A stretch of 64,000 nt of DNA from contig NZ_MJGC01000057.1 of NCBI RefSeq assembly GCF_001746915.1, positions 1 to 64,000 on the forward strand, read 5' to 3'. Below the pieces are notes generated by a model that worked only from the letters and a program-made list of their open reading frames with translations, did no database searches and was not told the origin of the DNA. Made by a program: the position numbers and the translations under genes. This DNA is from Desertifilum tharense IPPAS B-1220. Lineage in GTDB: Bacteria; Cyanobacteriota; Cyanobacteriia; Cyanobacteriales; Desertifilaceae. Shown here in pieces: positions 52,646 through 62,128 of the stretch; position 1 is the stretch's first letter; each line of letters begins with the position of its first letter.

Positions 52646-53059
52646 TCAAGGGACAATCAACACGGGGCAGGGAGAGAGATTGATCACGCGGTTGGTGACG
52701 CTATCTTGGAGGCCTTCTTCGGTTAGGCCAATGCCTCGACAGCCCATGACAATTAGATTTGCGTCGATCTCATCGGCAACATCGCAGATTGCAAAGGCGG
52801 CTTTTCCTTGGCGTTCGATGATTTCTGCCGAGATGCCTTGCTCAGAAAAAAGGGTTTGGGCATTTTTCAGCAAGGTTTCTACAAGCTCTGGCGAGGCCAT
52901 GCGATCGCTCTGAAGGGTTTCGCCTTCTCCTTCAGGTTCTTCGAGAACCGAAAGCAGAATTAATCGACTACTATATTTCTTCACAATATCAGCAACAACA
53001 TCCGCCGCTTCGCGGGCTTCGCGGCTTTGATCGATAGGAAATAGCACCGTCTTAAACAT
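52646..53059 (-). CDS. Universal stress protein (UspA family)
   Basis: 137 residues, a single Usp domain: VLFPIDQSREAREAADVVAD, NLIVMGCRGIGL and the C-terminal SVTNRVINLSPCPVLIV, with the ATP-loop type G-x2-G. It may bind ATP and respond to stress. The stop codon is immediately next to the seven-copy heptamer array, so the 3' UTR consists of repeat DNA. Confidence 0.92.
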   Translation of the reverse strand: MFKTVLFPIDQSREAREAADVVADIVKKYSSRLILLSVLEEPEGEGETLQSDRMASPELVETLLKNAQTLFSEQGISAEIIERQGKAAFAICDVADEIDANLIVMGCRGIGLTEEGLQDSVTNRVINLSPCPVLIVP

Positions 53060-53178
53060 TTAGGTAATACCTCCGGTACACCGACTCCGATAAAATGTGG
53101 ACGACGCAGAAGTTACAGGTTACTGCATACTAGGCTCAACTTAGCGCCTAACAACAGATTATCTAGGAGGTTTATCCT

Positions 53179-54381
53179 GTGTCCAAGAAAACTGTAGCAA
53201 ATTTATCGTCTTCCGATTTATCCGGCAAGAAGGTGTTGATGCGGGTAGACTTCAACGTGCCGCTAGACAATGGCAGCATCACTGATGATACCCGTATCCG
53301 GGCCGCCTTACCAACGATTCAAGACTTAACAAGTAAGGGAGCTAAGGTGATTCTTTGCTCTCACTTTGGGCGTCCGAAGGGAAAAGTGAATGAAGGAATG
53401 CGCTTGACGCCTGTGGCGGCGCGCCTTTCTGAGTTGTTGGGCAAACCTGTGGTTAAAACCGATGACTGCATTGGCGATGAAGTTGCGGCTAAAGTTGCTG
53501 AACTCAAAGATGGCGATGTGATGCTGTTGGAAAACGTGCGTTTCTACGCCCAAGAGGAAGCGAACGATCCGGAATTTGCCAAGCAGTTAGCGTCGGTTGC
53601 GGATCTGTACGTGAATGATGCTTTTGGTACGGCTCACCGCGCCCATGCGTCTACAGAAGGCGTTACGCACCACCTGAGTCCGTCTGTAGCAGGCTTTTTG
53701 ATTGAAAAGGAACTCAAGTACCTACAAGCAGCAATTGAGAACCCTCAGCGCCCTCTAGCGGCGATTATTGGCGGTTCTAAGGTGTCGTCTAAGATTGGCG
53801 TGATTGAAACGCTTTTAGACAAGTGCGACAAGTTGCTGCTGGGCGGTGGCATGATTTTCACGTTCTACAAGGCTCGTGGCTTGAATGTCGGTAAGTCTTT
53901 GGTGGAAGAAGACAAGCTGGAGTTGGCGAAGTCTTTGGAAGCGAAGGCGAAGGAAAAGGGCGTGGCGCTGTTGTTACCGACGGATGTGGTGGTTGCGGAT
54001 AATTTCGCGGCTGACGCTAACTCGCAGACGGTGAGCGTTGAAAACATCCCGGATGGCTGGATGGGGTTGGATATTGGCCCGGATTCTGTGAAGATGTTCC
54101 AACAGGAGCTATCGGACTGCAAGAGCGTCATCTGGAATGGTCCGATGGGGGTGTTTGAGTTTGATAAGTTTGCTGTGGGGACTGAAGCGATCGCGCGCAG
54201 CCTCGCTGACTTGACGAAGCAAGGCACCACTACCATTATCGGGGGCGGTGACTCGGTTGCGGCGGTGGAAAAAGTGGGCGTAGCCGAGCAAATGAGCCAT
54301 ATTTCTACGGGCGGCGGCGCTAGCTTGGAGTTACTTGAAGGTAAGGAACTTCCTGGTATTGCAGCCCTAGACGAGGCTTAA
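53179..54381 (+). CDS. pgk: Phosphoglycerate kinase
   Basis: 400 residues; transfers phosphate between 1,3-bisphosphoglycerate and ADP, and in the reverse sense in the Calvin cycle. [34 protein letters not shown] and the C-terminal [11 protein letters not shown] nucleotide loop are present. Start is GTG at 53179, fixed by AGGAGG eight bases upstream; the alternative ATGs lie inside the domain. Confidence 0.98.
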   Translation: MSKKTVANLSSSDLSGKKVLMRVDFNVPLDNGSITDDTRIRAALPTIQDLTSKGAKVILCSHFGRPKGKVNEGMRLTPVAARLSELLGKPVVKTDDCIGDEVAAKVAELKDGDVMLLENVRFYAQEEANDPEFAKQLASVADLYVNDAFGTAHRAHASTEGVTHHLSPSVAGFLIEKELKYLQAAIENPQRPLAAIIGGSKVSSKIGVIETLLDKCDKLLLGGGMIFTFYKARGLNVGKSLVEEDKLELAKSLEAKAKEKGVALLLPTDVVVADNFAADANSQTVSVENIPDGWMGLDIGPDSVKMFQQELSDCKSVIWNGPMGVFEFDKFAVGTEAIARSLADLTKQGTTTIIGGGDSVAAVEKVGVAEQMSHISTGGGASLELLEGKELPGIAALDEA

Positions 54382-54392
54382 TTTGGGTGATA

Positions 54393-54421
54393 GGTTTGGG
54401 CGGGCAATTTGCCCCCCAACC
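54393..54421. terminator. Stable hairpin after pgk
   Basis: GGTT-GGG-GGGCA pairs with TGCCC-CCC-AACC with two one-base bulges. It lies 11 bp after the pgk stop, without a T-run, and is a probable transcript end. Confidence 0.55.
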
Positions 54422-54600
54422 TCAGTAAAATCTCAATCTTGATTTTTCTTCGATCGCTTTTAATCGTTCGTAAGGGGGGTTTATCTTGGCAATTTTGTCA
54501 GGAAAACGTTCACCCTTGGGGGGAACTCGATTGATAAAAACTTAACAATAATGGGGTTAACTCTAAAGTTTTTTTAAAGACAAGTTACAGGTGAAGCTTT

Positions 54601-54822
54601 ATGCACGCGGATATCAAATCTCATGCTGGCATTAGCTATGCAATTTCCGAAAAGTATATGATTCATCCTTGGACGGGCGATCGCTATTTTGCTGGCTACC
54701 AAGTGGATTTTCTGCCCTCGGATGGTTCGCCTGCGATTGTGGTTGGCTTTGCGAAGACTTCTAAGCTCGCGGAATGTAAGGCAAAAGAGTGCATCGATCG
54801 ATTTGGCGATGAATTTTTCTAG
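54601..54822 (+). CDS. Small conserved cyanobacterial-type protein
   Basis: 73 residues; YMIHPWTGDRYFAGYQVDFLP and ECKAKECIDRFGDEFF are the distinct parts, with no signal or membrane segment. I recognise no named family, but codon use and a clean end support a real gene. A CAGGTG-AAG leader precedes it, with no strong Shine-Dalgarno sequence. Confidence 0.65.
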   Translation: MHADIKSHAGISYAISEKYMIHPWTGDRYFAGYQVDFLPSDGSPAIVVGFAKTSKLAECKAKECIDRFGDEFF

Positions 54823-54870
54823 GCGGACAAATTGCTGAGTATGAACCCCTTGTTAGAGCGGTAATAAAAA

Positions 54871-54903
54871 GGCTGACTAGGGGATAAAATCTCTTAGTCA
54901 GCC
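54871..54903 (-). terminator. Hairpin terminator oriented to the minus strand
   Basis: GGCTGACTA (54871-54879) and TAGTCAGCC (54895-54903) form a perfect 9-bp stem. The T-run is on the minus strand (five A residues at 54866-54870 on the plus strand), so it would end transcripts coming from the right. No minus-strand gene lies within the next 950 bp. Confidence 0.65.
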
Positions 54904-55857
54904 ACAAGCCGCCTATTTAAATCCACCATTTTCTTTCAAGCCTGTCAACATTGACCTTTTAGGGCAAATCCTACAAATTAAACCCTAAATGATTACATTT
55001 TTGTATCTTATTCAGCAATTTCCAGAGTCTTTTTGGCAATTGAATCAACAGAGTTCGCAAGATCGGTACTCGTAGTTTTTTCTGGATTCAGCTATCACTT
55101 TTAACCTGCTTCTAAGCAAGATGGCTGCTGGCTATAACCGTCTATTGCTTTAAGCGAAGCAATCTAGGGTTGTGGGATGAATGCCATTTGCGGTAGCGTT
55201 TGCTCGCCGAGAGGCTTGTTATACGCAATTACCCGGATACTCTACTGCTGGCTGCGGGCGCGCCGTCAGTGCCACAAGTCCCCCAAAGCAGCGCGCACAG
55301 AACCCGATAGGGGGTTACATTTGGATCGAATATAGTTACAGAAAATATCTAAATTCTTTAAAAAATCTACCTATAGAGTGATGCTTTTAGGATCGATTTT
55401 TGGGGTTTAGGAGCTTTTTCGCGGATCTGGCAGCTATACGGAACGCCGCTTACCCGAACCCCATCTGGGAGCGATCGCGCCATCACCCCCCTAGTATCTG
55501 AATCTTAAAGTGAAGCGAAATCCCCTTTTTCAGGAGGTCTTTGACTCCGGTTCCCCTAATATAGCGGCGGGGTAGGGGGTAGAACAATATTAGAAGACTG
55601 ATGGATACACAATAGGTTGAGGGGGGAGAGCAGAAAGCAGATGCAGTCTATGCCTTTACCTCTTCTGCACGCTGCTCCCTGCAAGGAGGGTGGGGATGAG
55701 GGTTAACCAAGTTGAACCCCTCCCGAACCCTCTTGTGAGCCTTCACGATAGAATTGAGCGATGTAGCCTTCCGAGAAGCTAAAGGAAAAGACGAGCAGGA
55801 GATCGGGTGAATCCCCTAACCCAGATACGTAGGGACAAATCCATCAAGCTGAGAAGA
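54904..55857. other. About 950 bp without a protein gene; possible structured RNA region
   Basis: No convincing ORF is present. Several inverted repeats are visible: ATTGCTT/AAGCAAT (55144-55163), GGAG/CTCC near 55533-55549, and a long imperfect hairpin of about 60 nt from 55624 (GGGA-GA-GCAG pairing with CTGC-TCCC). None matches a family I can name; RNase P, tmRNA and SRP signatures were looked for and not found. A noncoding RNA is possible but unproven. Confidence 0.3.
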
Positions 55858-56283
55858 TTAGGCATTTTTGTCCGGTAGATTGGCTTCCAACTTCAAACAG
55901 TTACGACCATCAATCTGCAAGCGGTACTCTACTCGATCCATCAAGCGATTCATGATCAGCCAACCGTAGCCTCCTTCCTGCTTCTCTTCGGGGTTAGGCG
56001 GTAAATACGTGGCTAAATCGTATCCTTTCCCGTGATCCCAAACCTCTAAGGCGATATCTCGGCTTTTCAGTTCTAGACGAATTGAGACGGGTAAATTAGG
56101 TTGATCGCGATGAGCATGACGGACGACGTTCGAGTAAGCTTCTACAAGCGCTAGGCGCAACCGATTGGACTGTCGAGGCCAGTCTACCGAATCACCTAAC
56201 TCAACTTCTAAACAACCGAGTAACCAAGACTCGACAATCGCTAAAAACTTCAGGTCACTCGGAACATTAAGCTCAGTTCTCAT
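55858..56283 (-). CDS. RsbW-like anti-sigma regulatory kinase
   Basis: 141 residues of a GHKL-type ATPase with ALVEAYSNVVRHAHRD (N-box) and DHGKGYDLATYLPP...GGYGWLI (G-boxes). It probably controls a sigma factor or a phosphorylated antagonist. It starts three bases after the stop of the RsbU-like gene and is surely co-transcribed with it, a typical partner-switching pair. It is related to the orphan at 15179-15616. Confidence 0.9.
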   Translation of the reverse strand: MRTELNVPSDLKFLAIVESWLLGCLEVELGDSVDWPRQSNRLRLALVEAYSNVVRHAHRDQPNLPVSIRLELKSRDIALEVWDHGKGYDLATYLPPNPEEKQEGGYGWLIMNRLMDRVEYRLQIDGRNCLKLEANLPDKNA

Positions 56284-56286
56284 TAA

Positions 56287-57978
56287 CTACAGAACCTCCA
56301 GAGAGAGTAGAGTTTGGTCATCTTCCTGAACGGTATTATCAGCTCGAACGCGGTCTAGTAACTCAGTCAGATCGAGGGGTTGAGGCTGTTGAGTCAATAG
56401 TTGCCACAGCCCTTCCTGGTTTAGCATAGAATTGCTTCCCTGCATACTATCATTCCCTTGATGACTGGGCGATTTAGCTTCTGTAATCCCGTCGCTGGTT
56501 AGCAAAAAGACCTCGCCAGATGAAAGGGTGAGGCGTCCAGCTTGTCCTTTCCAAGTCGGCAAAATTCCGAGGGGAATTCCGCGAGTTTTCAAGAAATTGG
56601 GTTCTACAGTTAAAGCATTTCCGGTTTGAGAAAGCTCTGATAGAACTTGGCGATGAGACCAAACAATGGGGTAAATATGCCCAGCATTGGCATACACTAA
56701 CTCCCCAGTTGAGGGAGTATAACGAGCCAGAGCCATTGTGATAAAGCAGTTATTACTGACTAAATCTTCAAGCAGGGAACTATTTAAGTTTTGCATGACG
56801 ATGTTCGGTTCGAGCGAGCCTTCTTGGGATAGCTCGCGACGCAGTACCGAGATCGCACTTGCCATAAACAAAGCCGCAGGAACGCCTTTTCCGGAAACAT
56901 CGCCAACCGCCAGCCAAATATCGCCGTGCGGGTGAACGTAGACTTCAAAGAAGTCGCCTCCCACTTCTCGCGCCGGGTAGCAGCAGGCTTGAATGTTCAA
57001 ACCCTCAATTTCCGGCCAGCTTTGGCGCAGGAGGTTGGTTTGAATTTGGCGCGCCACTTCAAGTTCGGCCCGCAGTTGTAAGGCTTGTTCTTGCGATCGC
57101 TGATAGAGTTTCGCCTGAGACAACGCTAAAGCCGCTTGTTCGGCGACTCCTTCGAGGAGGCGAATATCTTCTGGAGGTAAACGCGAGTGGTTGCCATACT
57201 GATAGACATACAGAATGGCGAGAAAATCCTGCTGATAGGTCAGCGGTACCATCAGTTGCAACGTCAGATTATCATCGCTTTCTTGGGTAATCAGAGTTTC
57301 GCGACTTTGGAGAATCTGTTGCAAGCTGGCTTCAATGGCTTCTGAAGACGGTGCATTGGGGTCGGCTTCAGCGTCCGCTGCTTGATAGCAGAAGCTTTCG
57401 GGTGCGAGGCGATCGCCTTCAATCGGCCGCAGCAAACAGTAACTCGCATCAAAGGTCTGACCAATGGTCTCGACAATGGTTTGGAGCATACTGCGATAGT
57501 CCAAAGACTCGCGAATGGCACTCATCACCGCATTCATCAGCGATTCGCGCCGCAGGGTTCGTCGCAGTTCGTTGGTTCTTTGTTTAATAACTTGGTAGGT
57601 TTCGGCCGCTTGCTTGACCACGGCCATCAAGTCGGTAGGGTTCCAAGGCTTGACAATATACTTGAACACCTTTCCGGCATTAATGGCTTCTACCAAGTCT
57701 TCAACATCGGTGTAACCTGTTAAAAGAATCCGGATCGTATCCGGAAACCGCTCTACCGTTTTGCCTAAAAATTCAGTTCCGTTCATTTCCGGCATCCGTT
57801 GGTCGGAAATGATTACAGCCATTTCTCCTTCTTGATCGAGAATTTGCAGGGCATTCTTGGCGCTGTCTGCCCGAAAAACTTGAAAGTCGCGGCGAAACGT
57901 CCGGTACAGCAAATCCAGGTTGTCGCGTTCGTCGTCAACCACTATTAATTTGAGTTTGCGCCCATCTCCCTGACTCAT
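56287..57978 (-). CDS. Response regulator-GAF-PP2C phosphatase (RsbU-like)
   Basis: 563 residues. A receiver domain (about 8-125, phosphoacceptor Asp59 in VIISDQRMPEMNG, Lys in YIVKPW) is followed by a GAF domain (about 160-300), a short coiled coil and a SpoIIE-type PP2C phosphatase domain (about 330-560; GGDFFEVYVHPHG, GDVSGKGVPAALFM, LLTSDGITEA) with metal-binding Asp residues. It should dephosphorylate an anti-anti-sigma factor when its receiver is phosphorylated and is paired with the RsbW-like gene. No antagonist gene is seen nearby. Confidence 0.93.
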   Translation of the reverse strand: MSQGDGRKLKLIVVDDERDNLDLLYRTFRRDFQVFRADSAKNALQILDQEGEMAVIISDQRMPEMNGTEFLGKTVERFPDTIRILLTGYTDVEDLVEAINAGKVFKYIVKPWNPTDLMAVVKQAAETYQVIKQRTNELRRTLRRESLMNAVMSAIRESLDYRSMLQTIVETIGQTFDASYCLLRPIEGDRLAPESFCYQAADAEADPNAPSSEAIEASLQQILQSRETLITQESDDNLTLQLMVPLTYQQDFLAILYVYQYGNHSRLPPEDIRLLEGVAEQAALALSQAKLYQRSQEQALQLRAELEVARQIQTNLLRQSWPEIEGLNIQACCYPAREVGGDFFEVYVHPHGDIWLAVGDVSGKGVPAALFMASAISVLRRELSQEGSLEPNIVMQNLNSSLLEDLVSNNCFITMALARYTPSTGELVYANAGHIYPIVWSHRQVLSELSQTGNALTVEPNFLKTRGIPLGILPTWKGQAGRLTLSSGEVFLLTSDGITEAKSPSHQGNDSMQGSNSMLNQEGLWQLLTQQPQPLDLTELLDRVRADNTVQEDDQTLLSLEVL

Positions 57979-58146
57979 GCCGTACTTTACTCCCGGTAAA
58001 TTTGACTTTTGTTGGCTTCAGTTGAGTTAATCTCATGAGTCTGCATTTACAGCCAATTCATACCGATTTTAGTTTGCGATTGTTGCCCTAGTCAGATTTT
58101 TATCCGAATTTCTAGCAACTGTGCAAATTTTCGACCTTTTTTCACG

Positions 58147-58198
58147 AAAAAATGCAAAGTTATCAATGACGCGCGGGTCTATTTTTAACTTTGCATTT
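58147..58198 (-). terminator. Terminator of the NarL-type regulator gene
   Basis: A 13-bp perfect inverted repeat, AAATGCAAAGTTA (58150-58162) and its complement (58186-58198), with a 23-nt loop. On the minus strand a run of six T residues ends the stem. It starts 18 bp after the regulator stop codon. Confidence 0.8.
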
Positions 58199-58216
58199 CT
58201 CAGGTACGGTTCGGTA

Positions 58217-58942
58217 CTAGCCGACTAAACCCGAACGCAAGGCTCGAACTGCGGCTTGAGTGCGGTCATCAGCACAGAGCTTGTTGAGAATATTGCGGAC
58301 GTGGGTTTTGACGGTGCCGACGGTAATGTAAAGCTTTTCAGCGATCGCCGCATTGCTACAACCAGCCACAATTAACTCCAGCACTTCCAATTCGCGCTCG
58401 GTTAAGGGGTAAGCTTCTAGCATTTGGCTGTATTCGGGTTCGGCGGCGCTGATGGTAACTTTTTCCGCTTCTTCCTTCGTCATCGTACCGGTCGCGTTTG
58501 TGGGTTGGCTGCGGGCCTGTTGCAGCACTACCCTAGCGATCGCCGGATCGATCCAGCTATGACCTTCTTGGGTGAGTTGCAAGGCTTCGAGCAACTTATC
58601 AAGGCTGACATCCTTCATGCAGTAGGAATCTGCCCCAGCGGCAAATGCAGCCAAGACAGTATCATCGTTATCCTGCATCGTTAAGATCAACACCTTCGGG
58701 GTTTCGCCCCCCTCTGCTTGCACCTCTTTGAGACGGCGAGTCAGTTCAATTCCGTCAATATCCGGCAAACCAATATCTACAATTGCGATATCCGGTTTCA
58801 CAGAAGACAACAGTTTCAATCCCTCTGTGCCATTTGCCGCTTCGCCAATGACCTTGACTTCGCCACGCTGCTGCAAAGCCGTCCGCAAACCGACGCGAGT
58901 CAGATCGTGGTCTTCAATTAAAACAACACTAATTTCGCTCAT
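58217..58942 (-). CDS. NarL/FixJ-type response regulator
   Basis: 241 residues. Receiver domain with phosphoacceptor Asp56 (IAIVDIGLP) and Lys in CMKDVS, a linker, and a LuxR-type helix-turn-helix (about 178-235; LTERELEVLELIVAGCSNAAIAEKL, VGTVKTHVRNILNKL). It binds DNA; target genes are unknown. The ATG at 58942 with GGA upstream is preferred over one nine bases upstream at 58951. It is divergent from the large hybrid kinase at 59360, which could be its partner, but this is inference from position. Confidence 0.92.
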   Translation of the reverse strand: MSEISVVLIEDHDLTRVGLRTALQQRGEVKVIGEAANGTEGLKLLSSVKPDIAIVDIGLPDIDGIELTRRLKEVQAEGGETPKVLILTMQDNDDTVLAAFAAGADSYCMKDVSLDKLLEALQLTQEGHSWIDPAIARVVLQQARSQPTNATGTMTKEEAEKVTISAAEPEYSQMLEAYPLTERELEVLELIVAGCSNAAIAEKLYITVGTVKTHVRNILNKLCADDRTQAAVRALRSGLVG

Positions 58943-59359
58943 CGTCAACATCCACTACGCATGTTCATTAAAAACAAAGTCTAAACAATACTTGGTTAAA
59001 GGTGGGACACTAGAGACACCGATTCACCGATCTAGCTTAGGTTGATTTTCACATTATCCCACTGATATTCTCTACCCAACCAAAGGTGGGAACACAGAAT
59101 CTGGTTTCTGGGCTAACCGACAAGCGGCACAGTCGCTCCTCAAATCTTAGGATAGAGAAAATTCTCCATTAACCTTGACAGAGAATCCGTAAAAAGTTAC
59201 TAGCACTTCTGACCGCGATCGCGCGATAGTGAGAGCAGAACCAGTAAAATCCATAACGGATTGCTAGTTCAGTTTCACCGTTCATGCAGGGGAGCAATCG
59301 CTGCTTTACCGGATGAGCGCTACTTGTCTAGGCAATGACCGCGCAAAAGCACACTTGGG
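58943..59359. other. Divergent intergenic region between regulator and kinase
   Basis: 417 bp with no supportable ORF. It must hold the promoters of both the NarL-type regulator and the histidine kinase. A HIP1-like palindrome lies near 59216-59226. No clear binding site was found. Confidence 0.45.
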
Positions 59360-62101
59360 ATGGAACAGGTTCTTAAAATTTTGGTTGTCGATGACGACCA
59401 AGTGGATCGCATGGCAGTGCGACGCGCACTGAAGCAAGGGGGAATGAGTATAGAACTCGCAGAGGCAACCGACTGTGTGAGTGCCCTAAACGAACTTCGC
59501 TCTTCGCAATTTGACTGCGTTTTCCTCGATTACCGTTTGCCGGATGGAGACGGGCTAACGCTGCTGCAAGCCGTAAATCAAGCCGGAATTCGCGTGCCTT
59601 TGGTGGTGTTAACGGGTCAGGGGGACGAACAAATTGCTGTGGAGTTGATGAAGGCGGGTGCAGCGGATTACCTCTCTAAAGATAAGATTTCGGCGGATCA
59701 TCTGGCTCAAATCCTGCGGAATGCGATTCGGATTCATACCGCAGAGATGCAGGCGGCTTTAGCAACGCAAAAGCTCAAAGAAAGCGAACAGCGCTATCGC
59801 TTTGTGCTAGAGGGGTCTAATGATGGGATTTGGGATTGGGATTTACGGGAAAATCAAATTTATTGGAACGATCGCCTCTTAGAGATTACGGGGTTATCCC
59901 GCGATCAGTTTCCGGGAACTTATGAGGCGTTTATTCAACTGCTGCATCCTGACGACCAAGAGCGCATTCAGGCAGCGATCGCCGATCATTTAGAGAACAA
60001 TAGCGAATATAACGTAGAGCTGCGCCTGCGTCACAGTTCGGGAGAATATCGCGTTTGTACCAGTCGCGCTAAGGCGCAACGTTCCTTAATCGGTCAGCCG
60101 TTTCGGATGGCGGGGATTATTAGCGATATTACCGAACGCAAGCGGGTTGAGGAAACCCTGCGCTTTTTGGCTGAGGCTTCCGAACGGGTGTCTAGCACGT
60201 TAGATTATCAGCGATCGCTGGAAAACTTAGCCAGTTTTGTGGTGCCGCAATTTGCCGATTGGTGCGCGATTCAGGCCGTTGATGCCAGCCACACGCTAGA
60301 ATGCGTTGCTGTGGCCCATGTCGATCCCGATCGCGAGGATGCGGTTTGGGAACTGCAACGGCGCTATCCGGTCGTTCCAGACTTGCCTCAATGTCGCGAG
60401 TTTGGGTTGGACGGGGCGGAAAATCCCTTCGATCGTGCGGGTTGCGAAGTCAGCGATGAGGAGTTTGAATCCGAACATCTGGAGTTATTGCGATCGCTCA
60501 ATTGTCGTTCTTATTTGTGCGTGCCGATGCGCGTGGGAATGCGGACGATGGGTTCGATTTTGCTGGTGATGTCGGATTCGTTGCGGCGATATACAAGAGC
60601 AGATATCACCCTAGCGGAAAACCTGGCGCGGCGGGCGGCTTTAGCGGTGGAAAATGCCCGTTTGTATAATGAAGCGCAACTGGCGGGGGAAAATTTGCGG
60701 CGGGCGATTCAGATTTTGTGCGAACAGCAGCAACAGTTACGCACCCTGCAACGCTTGACCAATTTGCTCAATCAACGTTTAACTGATTTGCCGGAACTGC
60801 TACAGGTGATTGTGGATGCAACTTGCGAAGCGATCGCCGATGCTGAATTTGGTTTGATTCTTTTGTACAATCCCCAAAGCGACCAACTGGAGTTAACTGC
60901 AACGGCCGAACTCGGTTATCAGCGCTTGCGCTTGCGCGATCCGGGTGAAGATGAGCAAGATTTACTCAATCGGGTTTTTCTCAGCGGCGATTCATTGCTA
61001 TTGCAAGGGATTGAAGAGGAAAAAACGCTGTTAGGCGTGTCGCCTGCGGCAGTTTGTGCTGTACCGATTGAATCAGCCCAAAAGGGGCGTTTAGGCGTGC
61101 TGGCGATTGGCAGTTGGGAAGATCAGCGCGCTTTTGATGGCGAGGATCGGCGGCTGTTGATTGCCTTTGGGGAACAAGCGGCGATCGCGATCAATAATGC
61201 TCAAATGATTAGCGATCTTGAAGAACGGGAAGTTCGCCTTGAAACCACCAATCAACTCTTGACGCAACAAAACCGCGAACTCGACAGACAGCGCCAGCAA
61301 ATTGAGTTACAAAATCATAAACTTCAAGAGGCGGCCCGCTTAAAATCTCAGTTTCTGGCTACCATGTCCCACGAGTTGCGAACGCCGATGAATGCCATTA
61401 TTGGGTTTTCGCAACTGCTGCTGCGCCAGCGCCAGCACTCGCTTGCCCCTCAGCAAGAGGATATGATGCAGCGCATTCTCAGCAATGCCAAACATCTGCT
61501 GACCATGATTAACGATATTTTGGATTTGTCGAAGCTGGAAGCCGGACGCATTGAACTGAAATTGGCGTCTTTTGACCTCATGGATTTGGTGGAATCCACC
61601 GTGAGTGAATTGCATTCCCTAGCCGCCGAAAAGCATTTAAGTTTGACCCTCGATCCTCAACTGGTCAATCCCTGGATCGTTAACGATCGCGATCGCCTGC
61701 GTCAAGTTCTCGTTAATCTCCTCTCCAACGCCATTAAATTTACAGAAACGGGTGGAGTGAGAATCACCCTTTGCGAAATCAATAACGACGGGTGCGATCG
61801 CCTGGGAATTGAAGTCTGCGATACTGGCATTGGCATCGCCCCTGACGATCTTTCACATATTTTTGAAGAATTTCGCCAAGTCGATCAAACCACCACCCGC
61901 AAGTATTCGGGAACGGGCTTAGGTTTGGCGATTACCGATTGGTTAGTCCAAATGATGCAAGGGCAGATTACCGTTGACAGCGAACTGGGACGCGGTTCCA
62001 CCTTTTATGTAGAATTTCCTCGGATTGTCGAAAAGCTGGAAATTAGCGCGACTCACCGGCGGTTGCTGCTGGGGAATCAGGAGGTTTCTAGGGAATCCTA
62101 A
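59360..62101 (+). CDS. Receiver-PAS-GAF-GAF sensor histidine kinase
   Basis: 913 residues. An N-terminal receiver (1-125, Asp57 in VFLDYRLPDGDG), a PAS/PAC domain (about 145-270), a GAF domain (about 280-440), a second GAF domain (about 470-615), a coiled coil (about 620-660), HisKA with SHELRTPMNAIIGFSQL (His671) and HATPase (about 775-895; GTGLGLAI). It is soluble and its receiver is at the N-terminus, so it acts in a relay with another kinase. It reads divergently from the NarL-type regulator and is followed by dprA 27 bp downstream. Confidence 0.93.
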   Translation: MEQVLKILVVDDDQVDRMAVRRALKQGGMSIELAEATDCVSALNELRSSQFDCVFLDYRLPDGDGLTLLQAVNQAGIRVPLVVLTGQGDEQIAVELMKAGAADYLSKDKISADHLAQILRNAIRIHTAEMQAALATQKLKESEQRYRFVLEGSNDGIWDWDLRENQIYWNDRLLEITGLSRDQFPGTYEAFIQLLHPDDQERIQAAIADHLENNSEYNVELRLRHSSGEYRVCTSRAKAQRSLIGQPFRMAGIISDITERKRVEETLRFLAEASERVSSTLDYQRSLENLASFVVPQFADWCAIQAVDASHTLECVAVAHVDPDREDAVWELQRRYPVVPDLPQCREFGLDGAENPFDRAGCEVSDEEFESEHLELLRSLNCRSYLCVPMRVGMRTMGSILLVMSDSLRRYTRADITLAENLARRAALAVENARLYNEAQLAGENLRRAIQILCEQQQQLRTLQRLTNLLNQRLTDLPELLQVIVDATCEAIADAEFGLILLYNPQSDQLELTATAELGYQRLRLRDPGEDEQDLLNRVFLSGDSLLLQGIEEEKTLLGVSPAAVCAVPIESAQKGRLGVLAIGSWEDQRAFDGEDRRLLIAFGEQAAIAINNAQMISDLEEREVRLETTNQLLTQQNRELDRQRQQIELQNHKLQEAARLKSQFLATMSHELRTPMNAIIGFSQLLLRQRQHSLAPQQEDMMQRILSNAKHLLTMINDILDLSKLEAGRIELKLASFDLMDLVESTVSELHSLAAEKHLSLTLDPQLVNPWIVNDRDRLRQVLVNLLSNAIKFTETGGVRITLCEINNDGCDRLGIEVCDTGIGIAPDDLSHIFEEFRQVDQTTTRKYSGTGLGLAITDWLVQMMQGQITVDSELGRGSTFYVEFPRIVEKLEISATHRRLLLGNQEVSRES

Positions 62102-62128
62102 AAACAGTGGCGTACTTTCTAGATTCCT

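Noticed and set aside
55181-55381. 66-residue frame in the gene-free kilobase
   Set aside because: No hydrophobic or family pattern, poor codon use and no ribosome binding site; the region looks noncoding.
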